From the NCBI GenBank assembly GCA_008508345.1, contig QNGE01000744.1:105381-169380 (forward strand): a stretch of DNA of 64,000 nt, written 5' to 3'. Positions 11,232-23,019 of this stretch are shown in pieces. Below the pieces are notes generated by a model. It made no database searches. It was not told the origin of the DNA and was given only the letters and a program-made list of their open reading frames with translations. Positions within the stretch are counted from its first letter, which is position 1. Each line of letters starts with the position of its first letter. The translations under genes and the position numbers were made by a program. Source of the DNA: Paragonimus westermani (Eukaryota > Platyhelminthes > Trematoda > Plagiorchiida > Troglotrematidae).

Positions 11232-11273
11232 TAACCTGATGATAAATCACCGAATCGAGTAAACTGTTTGCTA
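11232..11273 (+). ncRNA. Hammerhead-ribozyme-like motif at PLE 3' end, degenerate
   Basis: TAAC, CTGATGA, TAAATCACC, GAAT, then GAGTAAACTGTTT and GCTA: the same layout as 31881-31920, but stem I is weakened (TAAC against GCTA) and GAAA is GAAT. Probably inactive. Confidence 0.4.
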
Positions 11274-11306
11274 TCTTTTTGATACCGTTAATTATTTTTA
11301 TACCAC

Positions 11307-11423
11307 CAACATAACTCCGGGAGAACTGAGCATGGCTGATAACAGCTTTTTGCTTTTTGCTGCATTTGGCAGGTAGTGGACCGAATGCACTGTCCAAAGC
11401 AACATCGTGGATCTTCCAGTTCG
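11307..11423 (-). CDS. Unidentified minus-strand gene, exon
   Basis: Thirty-nine codons, phase 0 to 0, between acceptor CTACTGGGCACAG and a weak donor GTGGTA (GTATAA three bases on is an alternative). The chosen frame reads 'VHYLPNAAKSKKLLSAMLSS'. All three frames are open across the exon, so the frame is chosen only because it joins the exons at 11644 and 6240. Its 3' boundary is 34 bases from the PLE tail motif. Confidence 0.35.
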
Positions 11424-11643
11424 CTGTGCCCAGTAGCAGGAGTCATTCTAGCTCAGACGTAGATATTTCCTCGTTCAAATTATGCATTGACAGATTACAT
11501 CGATCAACTGCATCATAGGAACTTTGTGAGCAAAATCACGATGTCTAAACCGCCATATATTTGTTGGTATAGTCTAAACCGTCCGGTAAATCGATCAGCA
11601 CAAAACTATCTCATACAGTATTCCGAGCCATTGATTGTCTTAC

Positions 11644-11776
11644 GGGCTGATCAAGTTGGGCCAGTCGTTGTGCTGACTCGTGTTGTGATGGATTGGACAT
11701 GGGCGCTATTGCCCTCAGTAGTAAACCAACGTCGTATTCGAGAGATGTACTGTTCAAGAAAATGTTTTGGACTTCT
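11644..11776 (-). CDS. Unidentified minus-strand gene, exon
   Basis: Between acceptor ..AAATTTGAACAG and donor GTAAGA, phase 2 in and 0 out. Protein 'EVQNIFLNSTSLEYDVGLLL' followed by 'RAIAPMSNPSQ' and 'ESAQRLAQLDQP'. This is one of the most coding-like stretches in the window and both splice sites are good. The family is not recognised. It joins 12639-12760 in phase. Confidence 0.5.
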
Positions 11777-12638
11777 CTGTTCAAATTTGTTACAGGAAAA
11801 AGTTGCTTTTCTAATCTCAACTAGTTAACGTATCTGTGTGACTGGTGGTTGCACCATTGATATGTTGATGGCCATTGGCTCAGGTATCATCCACGTGCTC
11901 TCTTTTTCACTTGGTAGAAAATGTAATGTTAAGTATTGAGTGGGTGTGGGCGTCAGTGGTCATTTGTAATCAACGGTGGTCTAGCTTCTCTTTTTTCCCC
12001 TTTTACTCAGTACGAAATCGATTGTCGTTCTGTTACAAATGCGTCGGCAGTTACCGAATAACAAAGTTGATTTAATCACGTTCGGATTTAAGGATTTCTT
12101 GGAGGATGTGTAACAATGAGTCGAATGCGTACTGACGAGACTTCAAGCAACCGTGCCAAACATAGTCATGCTCTCTAATATCCATTGCGAATCGGAGGCC
12201 TCCAAACTTGCTTACCCCGTCTTGTTTCCTACAACTTTCCATGCACTGTCATCGCTCGCGAGCATGAGTCGACATATCGTGCCCACCCCGAGTCCACTGA
12301 TGGTGTTCACGGTAGCTTGGTGGTGTATTAGGTAAGTGACATGCGTCCCCAATCTGCTTTGAACTATTGGTGGATCAGATGACTAGCCATTCTTCCAAGT
12401 GGGTGTCAGGTACACACTGCATGTGAGTGTGTGAACTACAGTTCTTATGACATTAGAGAATAAGAATCTCACACGATGTGTGGTTTTTCTTCAATTGTGC
12501 ATACCACAGCACAGAGCTGTATTACTAGATATGTATTGACCTGCTCAGAAAGGTTCACAAACTTAGGTTAATAAGAACGAAAAACAGAACAAAAGAAAAA
12601 AAGTCACTTAGTCGTCTTGAAATTAAACAAAAGTGTAC

Positions 12639-12760
12639 CGTAAAACAAGTTGTTCTAAGTCAGATTTTCGCTCCACTTTCAATGTGTCAGAATAAACAAT
12701 GGTCACCCCAGCAACCTCTGATGCGCAAAGTTCGAATGCATAAAGGCTTAAGATATAACC
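12639..12760 (-). CDS. Unidentified minus-strand gene, exon
   Basis: Phase 0 in, 2 out, donor GTACAC. Reads 'LYAFELCASEVAGVTIVYSD' then 'TLKVERKSDLEQLVL'. The acceptor at 12761 lacks a pyrimidine tract. A better-looking one at 12718 would shorten the exon, but its phase does not fit the upstream exon. Unknown family. Confidence 0.4.
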
Positions 12761-12873
12761 CTGATGCGTCATTTTATGGATCCATGACAGATTATTGTTG
12801 ACGTGGAAGGCTTTCATTCTGTGTTGTCTAGCTTTCCTTCATTGGACGAGAGGGAATGAATTGAGGTGTTCAC

Positions 12874-12993
12874 CGTAGTCCCTGTAGACATCTCGATAGA
12901 AGTGGCAGTAGAAACAACGGGTTCTTCAGCGCATCTTGGCTGCACGCATCTCCCTAGTAATCCATCCGCTGCCGTGTACATTGCTACCATGGA
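12874..12993 (-). CDS. Unidentified minus-strand gene, exon
   Basis: Phase 0 to 0. The acceptor TTTTCCTTTCAAG is good, the donor GTGAAC weak. Protein 'SMVAMYTAADGLLGRCVQPR' then Ser/Thr-rich. Without the donor the frame continues to a TGA at 12814-12816 and would be a last exon. The spliced version is preferred because downstream exons then fit in phase. The plus strand is also partly open here. Confidence 0.4.
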
Positions 12994-13277
12994 CTTGAAA
13001 GGAAAATGGAGGTACATAGTTAGTGTTTAGTGTGTTGCGTCATAACGTGGCAATGTCTGTTTACGTGTGGTCCTAATCCATCTAACCAAAAAAACTATAC
13101 GTTGAGCATAAAAACAGTTACTATCAAATGAGGACTGGGCGGGATTAGCTGAGCCACTCCATTCTGGAATGCTTTACCTTACAGGGCATATTCACCACTA
13201 TAACCCGGCAAGCCCACTGGTGTTGATCTGTTATGTTTCTAGCTGATAGTTGTAATCATTCTTCCAGACTGCCGTAC

Positions 13278-13471
13278 CTTATATGTGTATTCCGGGTGTT
13301 GGTTGGTGAGGCCGGTTTTCCAGGTTGGAGAGCTAGCAGATATAACGGAATTTACAGCATCCTTCAAAACACTCCACTTAATCTTTCTGTTATCCAGACA
13401 CTGAGTTGGTGACATATTTATCTTGGGAACATTTTTTGTGTCACTGTTTGAATACATTGAGTATTCAACTC
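13278..13471 (-). CDS. Unidentified minus-strand gene, most upstream linked exon
   Basis: Sixty-four complete codons between acceptor GGCAACCTGTAG and donor GTACGG, phase 1 in, 0 out. Protein includes 'NRKIKWSVLKDAVNSVISAS' and ends 'NQHPEYTYK'. It joins 12993 in phase across a 284-nt intron. A codon from an exon further up is needed at its start. I do not recognise the family. Confidence 0.5.
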
Positions 13472-13703
13472 CTACAGGTTGCCAGACGTCAGCACCTAGC
13501 AGATCTCAACGCAAGAAGATAATCCAGTGACTAACTTAGGTCACGGATTCAAGAGACCTGTTAACTGCATATCACGTGAAGCATCTATGTAGTGCATTCT
13601 TATTGTTCACTGCTCATTGGTCAGAGTGCGGTTTATTTGTCATCGATATCGCAACTGTACTGTTCAGTACCATTTAAGTATACTGGTCTTATTTACTTAT
13701 CAG

Positions 13704-13811
13704 TAGATGTGTTGTGCTGATGCGTGAATTCTACAAACTTGTTCTAGAAAAGGGCAACGTTGAACAGTCAAGTCAACTTAGTACCAGCAATGTGCTGTAT
13801 GCTCTCCAGAG
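13704..13811 (+). CDS. Possible plus-strand exon inside a minus-strand intron
   Basis: Acceptor CTTATTTACTTATCAG, 35 codons ('EFYKLVLEKGNVEQSSQLST' then 'SNVLYALQ'), donor GTGAGC, phase 2 in and 2 out. Both splice sites are strong and the peptide looks real, but it lies between minus-strand exons and I found no partner exon. It may be a nested gene, a processed fragment or chance. Confidence 0.3.
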
Positions 13812-14145
13812 GTGAGCAATAAATTATAAAACTGAGACGTTTAAGCCAATATCAGTCAAAACATGCAGTACGAACCAGTCGACATTTTTCTGTAATATCA
13901 TCGGCAGACACAATAACGATCAATGCAATAAAAAAAGCAAGATGTTAATAGGAGTTAACACAATTATGGTATACGATGGGTCACTGTTAACAAATCTAGG
14001 TACCGGTAGATTGAAACCTCACACTTCCGAACAGAAAATACCCCATTCTATGTGAAGTTTGCTGGTAAAAAACTCTTACCTTCAGTATCCCTCATAACCC
14101 TGCGACATGCCTTTCGTTAGCATTTCCGTCATGTATGATACTCAC

Positions 14146-14214
14146 TTGGCGACCTTTGGTGAAGAGGACTGACCCATCAGTAGCAGAGTGAGGCTTGGTC
14201 TCGCAATTTTTAAT
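14146..14214 (-). CDS. Possible minus-strand exon
   Basis: Twenty-three codons ('IKNCETKPHSATDGSVLFTK') ending at a clean GTGAGT donor, phase 0. The acceptor (..GGTTTGATAAG) is poor. Its phase does not join 13471 directly, so a further exon would be needed. Confidence 0.25.
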
Positions 14215-14869
14215 CTTATCAAACCAGATTGTTTAAATTCTATTGCATCGACTGTACTGATAGAAAATATCACGTTTGCTTGACCGTAAACGATGAACAC
14301 ACGACGTTTGCGTTGGCTGTCTTAGTCGTTCTGAGATTGCATAACCGGGAATGACTACTCTTTTCTGTAGGTCTTTAACCACTTATTTGTGTCGAAAGCG
14401 CACATTATATGACCCGCTACGGTTGATAGATAAAATCTCGTTTATACTAGCATATGGGTTGATTACCTATTGATTAAACGTGATGCGTATGCGGCCCAAG
14501 TGGGCTGGGCAAATGCTTGTCCGTCGAAAGAGGTCGGAACGTTCACCCTATACATCAGCTTCAATGCATTTGGAATGTTTAATGTTGTGACCAAACTAAA
14601 AGCGGAAATCGTCATACTTTGCACAGGCTTAGACGCTTCTCCGCTTATGAGTCGAACGACGAAGTACTAATCCAGAGCTACGATATTTCCCATACAGTAT
14701 GTGGTTGGCCAAATTGTACGATAATGGCAAAATTCTTATAATTTTCTGAAGACTGCTCTTTATGCTGCAGGTTTTTATTCAGTTAATCGAGAAAAAACAC
14801 TGCTTGAATGGGATTTCCGGTGAATATTGCTTGTTCACTTGCTCTTCGGTGCTTGTTGGTTTGGCCATC
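14215..14869. other. Intron-like, nothing recognised
   Basis: The plus-strand frame 14470-14670 is open but starts and ends without splice signals. No repeat match seen. Confidence 0.35.
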
Positions 14870-15468
14870 GCAGTTAACCGCCAATAGATTATTCAAGTTT
14901 ATCCGTGCCACTGGTCCGAGGCGACCGCCTGTCAGTGAAGCTTTCGGTAAGACAGACGACAAAGTCATATATAATAAGTCCATGAGATTAAAGCGGTAAA
15001 CGGAACACTTTGAGGGTCTAGATATTTGGTCAGATGCTTCCAATGTGTTGCGCGCATAAACTGGTGCTACAGCACGCTCGTTGGTATATTCAGCAATACT
15101 GGCTGACAAGGTGGTCGGCAATTGTACTGCGGATCAAATGTAATGAGCCTGCTGTTTCAGATGACCTCGTGCCAGCGATTTCTAAAGATGAGGAGGCGTT
15201 AGCAAGGGCTTTGGCTCAATTATTTCAGATTGTGTGGACGACGCAGAACATCACTCCTCGTGCTGAACTCGATCATAGTTTTCATATTCCAAAAATTATC
15301 ATGAACTCTTGCGAAAACAACAGACAAATCTGTTTGATCCCAACCAGTCTTAGAGAACTGCCAACCAACACACATCGTAAGCTCAATCCTGCTCGGGTGA
15401 CAAACACTGGGGAAGAACAGACAAGGTTTCGTCCCGAATGAAGATGTGAAGATCACATCTTTACTAGT

Positions 15469-16753
15469 CGTCAAATTCTGGACCAGCGTCATGCATACCG
15501 ACGACCAACAATTGTCGTGTTTCTCGACTTCAAAGATGCGTTCGACTCGGTGGATCGATCTACACGCTTAGCGTCGCCCAAACACAAATGTGTTTCGACC
15601 AATTATGTGAACACACCGTCGACGCCTCATTCCCATACTTCAGCTCGGATTAGGGTTTACGGTGAACAATCTGGCAGTTTCAGCACCGTTTCAGTGTGTG
15701 CTTCAAGGCCGTCCAAGTTCAACATTCTCGTTTGATTTCGTGATAGACTATCTGATGAAGGACTGTCTGCGGAATTCACAAGATGCCAGTGCGTGCCTCC
15801 CATCTGCTGGATGACTGACTGATCTTGGTTGTGCTGACGACAGGGTATTGCAGTTCACCAGTTTCCAAGCAGCACAAACGATGCTGGACGCTATTTTGCG
15901 TTCTGCTAAATGCTCCGGAATGCGCTCTTCAGCCTCAAAATGCAAAGTGCGTCTGCGAGATTTCTGTGATTGCTTAGATTTGTTGTTAGGTGATGAAGTC
16001 ATGGAGACTGTTGACCGGGTTTGCGTATCAGAGTAGCTGCGTCAGTGGCGGTGGCGGCGGCGGCTGCTGCAGTGGATGAAGCGCGCATGTCGCAGGCGAG
16101 GATGATGTTTGCCAATCGGGGACACGTATGACGACAGAGAGGTTTCTCTCTGATATTGTGAAATTGCTTATATGAGGCGAGAGTGAGGGCTGTGTTAATT
16201 GACAGCAGCGACGGTCGGTCGTTGAGGGTAGAAGACGCGAACGGTCTTCAGGTATTTGACCACGGATGTCTGTGTTTGATGACTCGTGTGTGGTGGTGAC
16301 AGCGAGTGAGCAGCGAGGATGTCAGGAATCGGGTGTTTCGTGTTTATTGTCGAGCGGGATGTTTTGCTCACTGTTTACGTTTGCACAGACTTAGATGGTG
16401 AGGCGATGTATTCGGGAATTCAGCTAGTTGTCTGTCACACCGAGCACTCTAACGACGCTGCGGCCGACTGGCGCAATATGAGACATGGACAGCTGATGAC
16501 CTGGCGTAGAGAGATGGAATCGTTCACGAGGAGCTGGCCACCTTAGATCGGGTTCGTCTCCCCGGCTTGGGCCTTCGCGACTCCCGTAGTCGGTGGCTGG
16601 GGACTTTAGGTGAGGTGGTGGCTCAGTTGCGTGCTCAGTGGCCTGAATGTTATTGCAGTTATTCCGAGTTGTCTGTGAGTTTGTTGCATTCGATGACTCT
16701 CTATTTTCGCCTGCAGCTCGGTTGTTTGTTTGCGAGGTTTAGGCACCTTGATG
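15469..16753 (+). repeat. Tandem duplication, copy 1
   Basis: Matches 16755-17750. Sites right of 15933 are offset by 997 bases, sites left of 15645 by 1286. The 289-base difference is sequence present only here. Confidence 0.9.
15645..15933. other. 289-bp segment missing from tandem copy 2
   Basis: TTCAGC stands at both edges (15639-15644 and 15928-15933) and once at the junction in copy 2 (16925-16930). That is a deletion between 6-bp microhomologies. The edges are not GT..AG, so splicing of an RNA intermediate does not explain it. Confidence 0.85.
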
Positions 16754-16754
16754 A

Positions 16755-17750
16755 CGTCAAATTCTGGACCAGCGTCATGCATACCGACGACCAACAATTG
16801 TCGTGTTTCTCGACTTCAAAGATGCGTTCGACTCGGTGGATCGATCTACACGCTTAGCGTCGCCCAAACACAAATGTGTTTCGACCAATTATGTGAACAC
16901 ACCGTCGACGCCTCATTCCCATACTTCAGCCTCAAAATGCAAAGTGCGTCTGCGAGATTTCTGTGATTGCTTAGATTTGTTGTTAGGTGATGAAGTCATG
17001 GAGACTGTTGACCGGGTTTGCGTATCAGAGTAGCTGCGTCAGTGGCGGTGGCGGCGGCGGCTGCTGCAGTGGATGAAGCGCGCATGTCGCAGGCGAGGAT
17101 GATGTTTGCCAATCGGGGACACGTATGACGACAGAGAGGTTTCTCTCTGATATTGTGAAATTGCTTATATGAGGCGAGAGTGAGGGCTGTGTTAATTGAC
17201 AGCAGCGACGGTCGGTCGTTGAGGGTAGAAGACGCGAACGGTCTTCAGGTATTTGACCACGGATGTCTGTGTTTGATGACTCGTGTGTGGTGGTGACAGC
17301 GAGTGAGCAGCGAGGATGTCAGGAATCGGGTGTTTCGTGTTTATTGTCGAGCGGGATGTTTTGCTCACTGTTTACGTTTGCACAGACTTAGATGGTGAGG
17401 CGATGTATTCGGGAATTCAGCTAGTTGTCTGTCACACCGAGCACTCTAACGACGCTGCGGCCGACTGGCGCAATATGAGACATGGACAGCTGATGACCTG
17501 GCGTAGAGAGATGGAATCGTTCACGAGGAGCTGGCCACCTTAGATCGGGTTCGTCTCCCCGGCTTGGGCCTTCGCGACTCCCGTAGTCGGTGGCTGGGGA
17601 CTTTAGGTGAGGTGGTGGCTCAGTTGCGTGCTCAGTGGCCTGAATGTTATTGCAGTTATTCCGAGTTGTCTGTGAGTTTGTTGCATTCGATGACTCTCTA
17701 TTTTCGCCTGCAGCTCGGTTGTTTGTTTGCGAGGTTTAGGCACCTTGATG
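16755..17750 (+). repeat. Tandem duplication, copy 2
   Basis: Starts at CGTCAAATTCTGG directly after the CACCTTGATG of copy 1 and is followed by the element's own 3' tail. Apart from the 289-bp loss I see no difference from copy 1 (for example the frames at 16319 and 17316 are identical), so the duplication is recent. Confidence 0.9.
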
Positions 17751-18310
17751 CTGGATGTTCGGATATGGATGTGGTTGTTTGTTTTTTAGTTGGATTCCTT
17801 TCCGTCCCATTCTTTCTCTCCCCTCTCTTTCTGCGGAATATTTGTCTGTCAATAAACCACCATGGGACTATTTTTGGTTTGATAATCAGTTGCGTTGATT
17901 GTTTGGTATTTCAATTGGGTACTCCATCTTATCTGGAGTCATCATACTCCCGATCAACTTGTCAGTTTCAGTGATATCGGAACGCACAATTTTCTCTGTC
18001 GTCGTCTTTATCTGGTGCAACGTATCCGGTTTTGTAAACGCTCTGTAATCACCACTTGAATACGAGGGACACATCTGAATTTTTTTTGGGGGGGGGGAAT
18101 ATTTTAAAGATAATCTTACATGGCGTTATGCTCAGTTTGCATGCAAACAAGCTGTTTGCTTATGAGAGTGAGGCAGTGTCTGCAAGGGAACATCCACGAT
18201 GCGCTAAGGGCATTTTTTCGTTATAATTGCTAGTACACTTTCCACTCTAAAATTTTTCTTCTCGTTTTTGTCAGGCTCAATTCAAGTGAAACAGTTGGGT
18301 AAATACTTAC

Positions 18311-18393
18311 CTTTTTGCATTCTGTAACACATTCCAATATTGAGCGCAGTTGTGTCATGCTTTGCTGCATCACATTGTCCGTGTATGACTCAG
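18311..18393 (-). CDS. Possible minus-strand exon, coiled-coil-like
   Basis: Acceptor ..CCAACGATAG, 27 codons 'ESYTDNVMQQSMTQLRSILE' and a Cys/Lys-rich end, donor GTAAGT, phase 1 in and 0 out. A second minus-strand donor GTAAGT lies just upstream at about 18487, but no frame through it joins this exon. Confidence 0.35.
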
Positions 18394-19720
18394 CTATCGT
18401 TGGATTCGCACAACAAAATATTGTTCATTAAAAATGCTGAAATCTGCTCAAAACTGCTCTCTGGTTTCTGAACATGCCAAAATACTTACCTGCTCAAAAC
18501 CGGTTCCAATTCGATCTTGAAAGGACAGCTATCCAATAACTAGTAACAAGATACTCCGTCAAACAAACTTTGCACTGTTTTACGTTTTCAGAGCGGTTTA
18601 CACCAACCGTGCTCCTCGTAATACAAGGTTATTCACGGCAGTTTACGGCAATTTCCGCCAGTAACACACGTAAAATTTTGGGACTAATAAACGTACGAGG
18701 TGTAGTAATGGGTTTAGTACTGGCGGATCAGATATGTAAAATATATGTAACCAACATCCCATATATCGTCATCAAAGGCCGCAAAAACATACTAGCGTTC
18801 CGTATCGATCGTCATCATTATCATAAACAGCAACACATTAGGGGTTGTATTACTGATGCCCACCGGGTTGGTCTCATTTAGGTGTGTTGTCTACAAAGTT
18901 TCAGTCATCCCCCCCCCAAATTGGTCAGACATCGGATGTTGTTTACTGTTAAATCAATCACCGATAGATTACACAGTCCGATTTCATAGTCACACACAAA
19001 TCCTCGCAAGCTCTGCAGCTGCTGTTGCTGAAGGTCACACAATCAGTCTGTATGTTCACTCAAACTCCAACCGTGACGTTAGGGTAAGTTAAACCCGAAA
19101 ACATTCAACAATAACACTGGTGCTTTGCTTTCAGACTGACTAGCCTCAATATGTTGCGACGCTTTATGTGACCTAATTAAGTTCTGCTAAATCTCTTTAT
19201 CCTGCTTGCACACTGTTTTGATTTCGCCGAAACAAAAACAAAAACGGTTATTCCTCATGGTTTGTCTTCCATCATTTTGAATGAGAAGAAAATTTGTCAT
19301 TTCAAGTTTCGAAAGATGCAGTAAGTTCAAACACACGCAACTATTCTGGAATATTATTGTTGACTGAATGCTGCAAACCATCTAATGATGATGAGGAACG
19401 TTTTCATTTTACAGATCAGTTTCGTGAAAATACCATGTTCGGTTTGTACTGTCATACTGATGTACTCTACAGGACCTGAAATGTGTGCTAATTAAACCGT
19501 GGAAAACCTCTGAGCACTTTCATATTTGAGGCATATACTTAGCCCCATGTCCGAAGTTCTACCGTATTTACATTTGTTCTTTTAAAAAGTGATGTACTTC
19601 GCCTAGTTTCAACTCGGTAATCTTTTAACTAGGGAAGCTGGCAAAATTTGAAATAAATAATTGGAAAATCATAATGAAGACATTCGTGCGAATGACCTCA
19701 AGTTCCATCATTGAGCTTAC
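18394..19720. other. Intron-like, nothing recognised
   Basis: Only short frames on both strands without paired splice sites; a run of ten C at about 18909. Confidence 0.35.
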
Positions 19721-20002
19721 CACCTGCTGTGAGCAGTAGTCTTGAAAAATGTTTAGACCCGGTATTTTTCCTCGTCTCTCCAACAAAGCAGATGAAATTG
19801 AACCCTGAATATCGAGTGAGTTTTGGAATCTGGACACCGAGTCGGTTGATGTGCACTCCGATTTCGAAGTTGTGTGCACCATTTTGGGATACTCTGACTG
19901 ATCAACCTTTGGTTCGACTGTACCTAGAATATCCTTCTCGATTTTTGCCTCAAAGTTCGAACAGATTCTTTCGGACTTTAATGCTTCCAGTGTTGTTTTA
20001 AC
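19721..20002 (-). CDS. Minus-strand exon of an unidentified protein
   Basis: Ninety-four codons between acceptor CTAAATCTTTAAG (an upstream stop lies just inside the intron) and donor GTAAGC, phase 0 to 0. It starts 'VKTTLEALKSERICSNFEAK', continues with a Ser/Thr-rich middle and ends 'KIPGLNIFQDYCSQQV'. It is the longest well-formed host exon here. Charged and probably soluble. Family not recognised. Phase allows it to follow 24426-24671. Confidence 0.5.
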
Positions 20003-23000
20003 CTTAAAGATTTAGACAAGAGTAAAACGGAATTTTCATTAAATCAGCTAACCAAATGGCGGTTATTCTGTTAGTGCAATGACTGAGTACGGCTCACAGA
20101 TTTTAACTCATGGTAATTCAGATAAACAAATTTAATCAATACTTTCAGCATTCCATAGATTGGTATATCCTGTCTTTGATACTATGCGCCTAGCATTTCA
20201 ATCAGATTGTGTCAGCGGAGAAGTACCCGTCAGTGGAGTGGCGTGTATTTTTAGTAGAACGAAAAGATAAAAAGTAACCCAAACAATATTTACACCATGT
20301 CGTTGTCAACGATTTAGGTGTTTTAAATGGAAGTAGGTAAAAAACCCATCCGACATGCATACTTTACAAGAAGTTACTTTTTGTATAAAACGGTATATAA
20401 AAACTTATTAGTCTTGTCCGGGATGAAACTGTATTCCCTGCAATGTTTTTTCACCGTTCACAATGAAGTAGAAAATGCGATCAACCATGAGTGGAGCTTA
20501 TATGAGTTTTGCCAAAAAGCGTATAAAAATTGATTTTCACTTTAATCCATTTGAAAAAAATCCGGAAGAAGGCGGTACACAAAGTGACTAAAAGTGTACT
20601 AAAGATACTGCGTCATCTAACCTCTAGGTTTAGACTTTTGAACTCCGCCATGAAGCCCAAGTTTTTCTCCATTTTTCCCGATTTGGTGTACAGAATAACA
20701 ACACAACCGTTTCAGACTGTAGCTTCAATGGCCTCCCTATCTTAACTTCATTGCCATCTTGTTTCTTAAACCCAGCGCTATTACCTCTCTTATTCGACTT
20801 AAATTATGTAAATATGTAGCAGGGTTCAGTAAACTAACAGAGAGATGGAGCACAATGAAAATGAACACGTAACAAGAAAGCCTAGGTATGTGTGACAAGT
20901 GTGATTTCGAATTGTGGCTCATTGATATTAATAGTTCCTTGCGTCTCCAGCCACAATGAACCGTGCTTCTTAGAAAATCGTCCAGTAAGTTCGTACCAAT
21001 CCCCCACTCTAGTGTCGTCAATCTTCTAACCCGCGTCATATACTGACCGCCTAGCACAACCTGGCTCGTGCGACTTTACAAACGACAAGCTGCCACTTGC
21101 AAAACATGTCCGAAGTAGTGTGCTTTGTGTAGCAAGATCGAATACTTACCGACCTAATGGAATGATTGCTCCTAACTCACTTCGACAAACAGCGCCTCTG
21201 TTTGAGCTGTAGTCAAAGCACACAGTTGAAACGCTACGAAGACGAAGGTAGTAGGAGACCAACACGAAGTGAACAACACTCATGAGAACAGACTGAGTCT
21301 CATAGCCGCTAGCAGCTAGTGGTGTCCAGTGGAAGGCTGTCTTTGTGCTCAGAAGTCAATAGGGCCGCTGAGTTTAACAAGTTTACACCAGTTCATCAAG
21401 ACCATTTTTAAACTTGAAAAAGTAAATGCTAGAAAACATTACTTAAAATAATTAAACCCCTTATATCTCCCCTCCAGCCCAATTTGCCGCTGTCACACAT
21501 ATTTTTGGAAACTCTGGTCCAGATCAATAACTGACCGCGAAATAATCTCAAAGTTGTTCGTATTCATGAAGAGTTCATTTTAACTACATGAAAAATTTCA
21601 GCCATAGAATTGTGTTCTACGCTTAGAAATATCAGCATGACACTGTCTACCAATTCTGAAACAAAAGTTTAACACAATTTTGGTGGGGCACGTAAAAGAT
21701 GTGTACGTGCAAGATAACTTGCACTGCCTCATTGCTGTGTCAATTCGGCAGGTTAATCCACTCTAGAATCTTGATAAAACTTGCCGATAATTGTCCCCAA
21801 ACGATTTGCATGCAAACTGCGCGCTGACCATTCTAAAGCCTTAGTTTAGAATAAACGTAACCAATGTTCATGTGTTTGTTGGTATTATTACTTAGCCGAG
21901 AAACAGAAGCCATATGAAATATCGTCCACATACGTAACGGAAAAACGTTCGAACTTCGTAATATTGACTGTGGCTTATGGATTCTGCTCAAAAAACCAAA
22001 GTTCACACAAGCATACAACTAAAAACGTCCTACACACTGCTACCGTTTGTTAACCATTGTTCCACAATGTATCTTTTCGGAAGTCATGCGCAAATTGAAC
22101 TATTTGCGTTGTCTCATATGACCTAATCACGAATCAGTCCGAGTTGTATGATGTTCGGTACATTTCACTCTTCACAAGTTTGATTTTGTTTTCACAGAAA
22201 AACCTTTCGTATCCTTCATTGAACTGTTGAAATCGTTTTTTGGTGACTGTTGTACAAATCCCGAGGAAGTTCTCGACTAAATTGTGAATTATGGTTATTT
22301 GGTTTTCGTAGCTACATTGAATGTCGATCAGATGCTTGGATGTGCGTCTTGATCAGCTGAAGGCTGTGCGTAATATGGAGGTAGAACAAAATTGACCATG
22401 TATCCAAAATACGCAAGGAAGCGGTTCCGAATGAGTATCAGTGGATTTTTCAAACTGTGAATCGTCAACCAACTTTTCTGTAGCATTCCCTCACTTAGCA
22501 AATGTATTCCCATGACGAAATTATTCGGTTTATTTACAACACAATAAACACACTTGCGTGCATGTTAAACTTTTATCACATCTTTGATGGTTTACTAGCC
22601 GGATGTGCCAATTTAAAAGATATCTGGATAAGAAAGATCTCAACTCGGATTGAATCTTAACCAATGTTTGCTGCTGGCTCGAAGTCAACCGGTTCCCACG
22701 ATGTTCTAGTTAGATGCCTGCTCAAACCACGTGCAGTGTTAAACGTTGAACCTTTAGTTTGAGTGTGCTAAGAGAGGTTAATAACGTTATTTCGTATGCT
22801 GTGTGCAGTAATAGATCATAATATATTTGACAGCGTATGCTTCAGTAAACGTTGATGAGGTAGCAAAATCTGACCGCAATTTTATCAAACAGCGTTGGTT
22901 TACATGAAGAATGCAAATTACCAGTTCATTTACACCACACACACACACACACAAAGTGAAATGATGCAGTATTGACAAGGACTCAACAAGGTACCAACAT

Positions 23001-23019
23001 ATGATTATAAATCACTCAC
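20003..23019. other. Intron or intergenic, nothing recognised
   Basis: Three kilobases of AT-rich sequence with no supported exon. A (CA)n run of about 20 bases sits at 22934-22953. Confidence 0.35.

Larger units (their letters stand above)
10384..11275 (+). mobile_element. Penelope-like element, RT core deleted, head-to-head with the previous copy
   Basis: The plus strand starts with what looks like the PLE N-terminal region ('LDAEQLKSTLVNSII' then, after a shift, 'KEHLVAVENRR'). Near 10520 it jumps to 'FIDSAMQHRN', the linker before the nuclease, so the whole RT palm is absent. The GIY-YIG part (10519-11151) is identical in protein to the minus copy apart from one Gln/His change and the extreme start. 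PLEs are known to be found as truncated head-to-head or tandem copies. The N-terminal assignment is inference. Confidence 0.85.
14870..17870 (+). mobile_element. Non-LTR retrotransposon (lineage B), decayed, internally duplicated
   Basis: In order on the plus strand: the pre-RT block 'LFKFIRATGPRRPPVSEAFG' (14900), 'DDLVPAISKDEEALARALAQ' (15160), 'ENNRQICLIP' (15310), 'VFLDFKDAFDSVDRS' (15520), then the C-terminal region with 'VFDH' and a glycine/serine-rich degenerate stretch, and the 3' tail with TTTAGGCACCTTGATG and a C/T-rich run ending near 17865. The frame breaks repeatedly. The 5' endonuclease is missing. Compared with 33530-34507 it is the same family but much older. Confidence 0.85.

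Noticed and set aside
12870..13011. Plus-strand reading 'VFTVVPVDISIEVAVETTGS' ending at GTACATAG
   Set aside because: Open and protein-like, but the acceptor is poor and no neighbour fits; the minus-strand exon here has a better acceptor and joins its neighbours in phase. Not fully excluded.
15748..16002. Minus-strand frames over the 15-17 kb element
   Set aside because: Shadows of the decayed plus-strand retrotransposon.
18487..18525. Minus-strand mini-exon before GTAAGT
   Set aside because: No frame joins the next exon at 18393 without a stop.
22934..22953. (CA)n run
   Set aside because: Ordinary microsatellite; noted only as sequence content.
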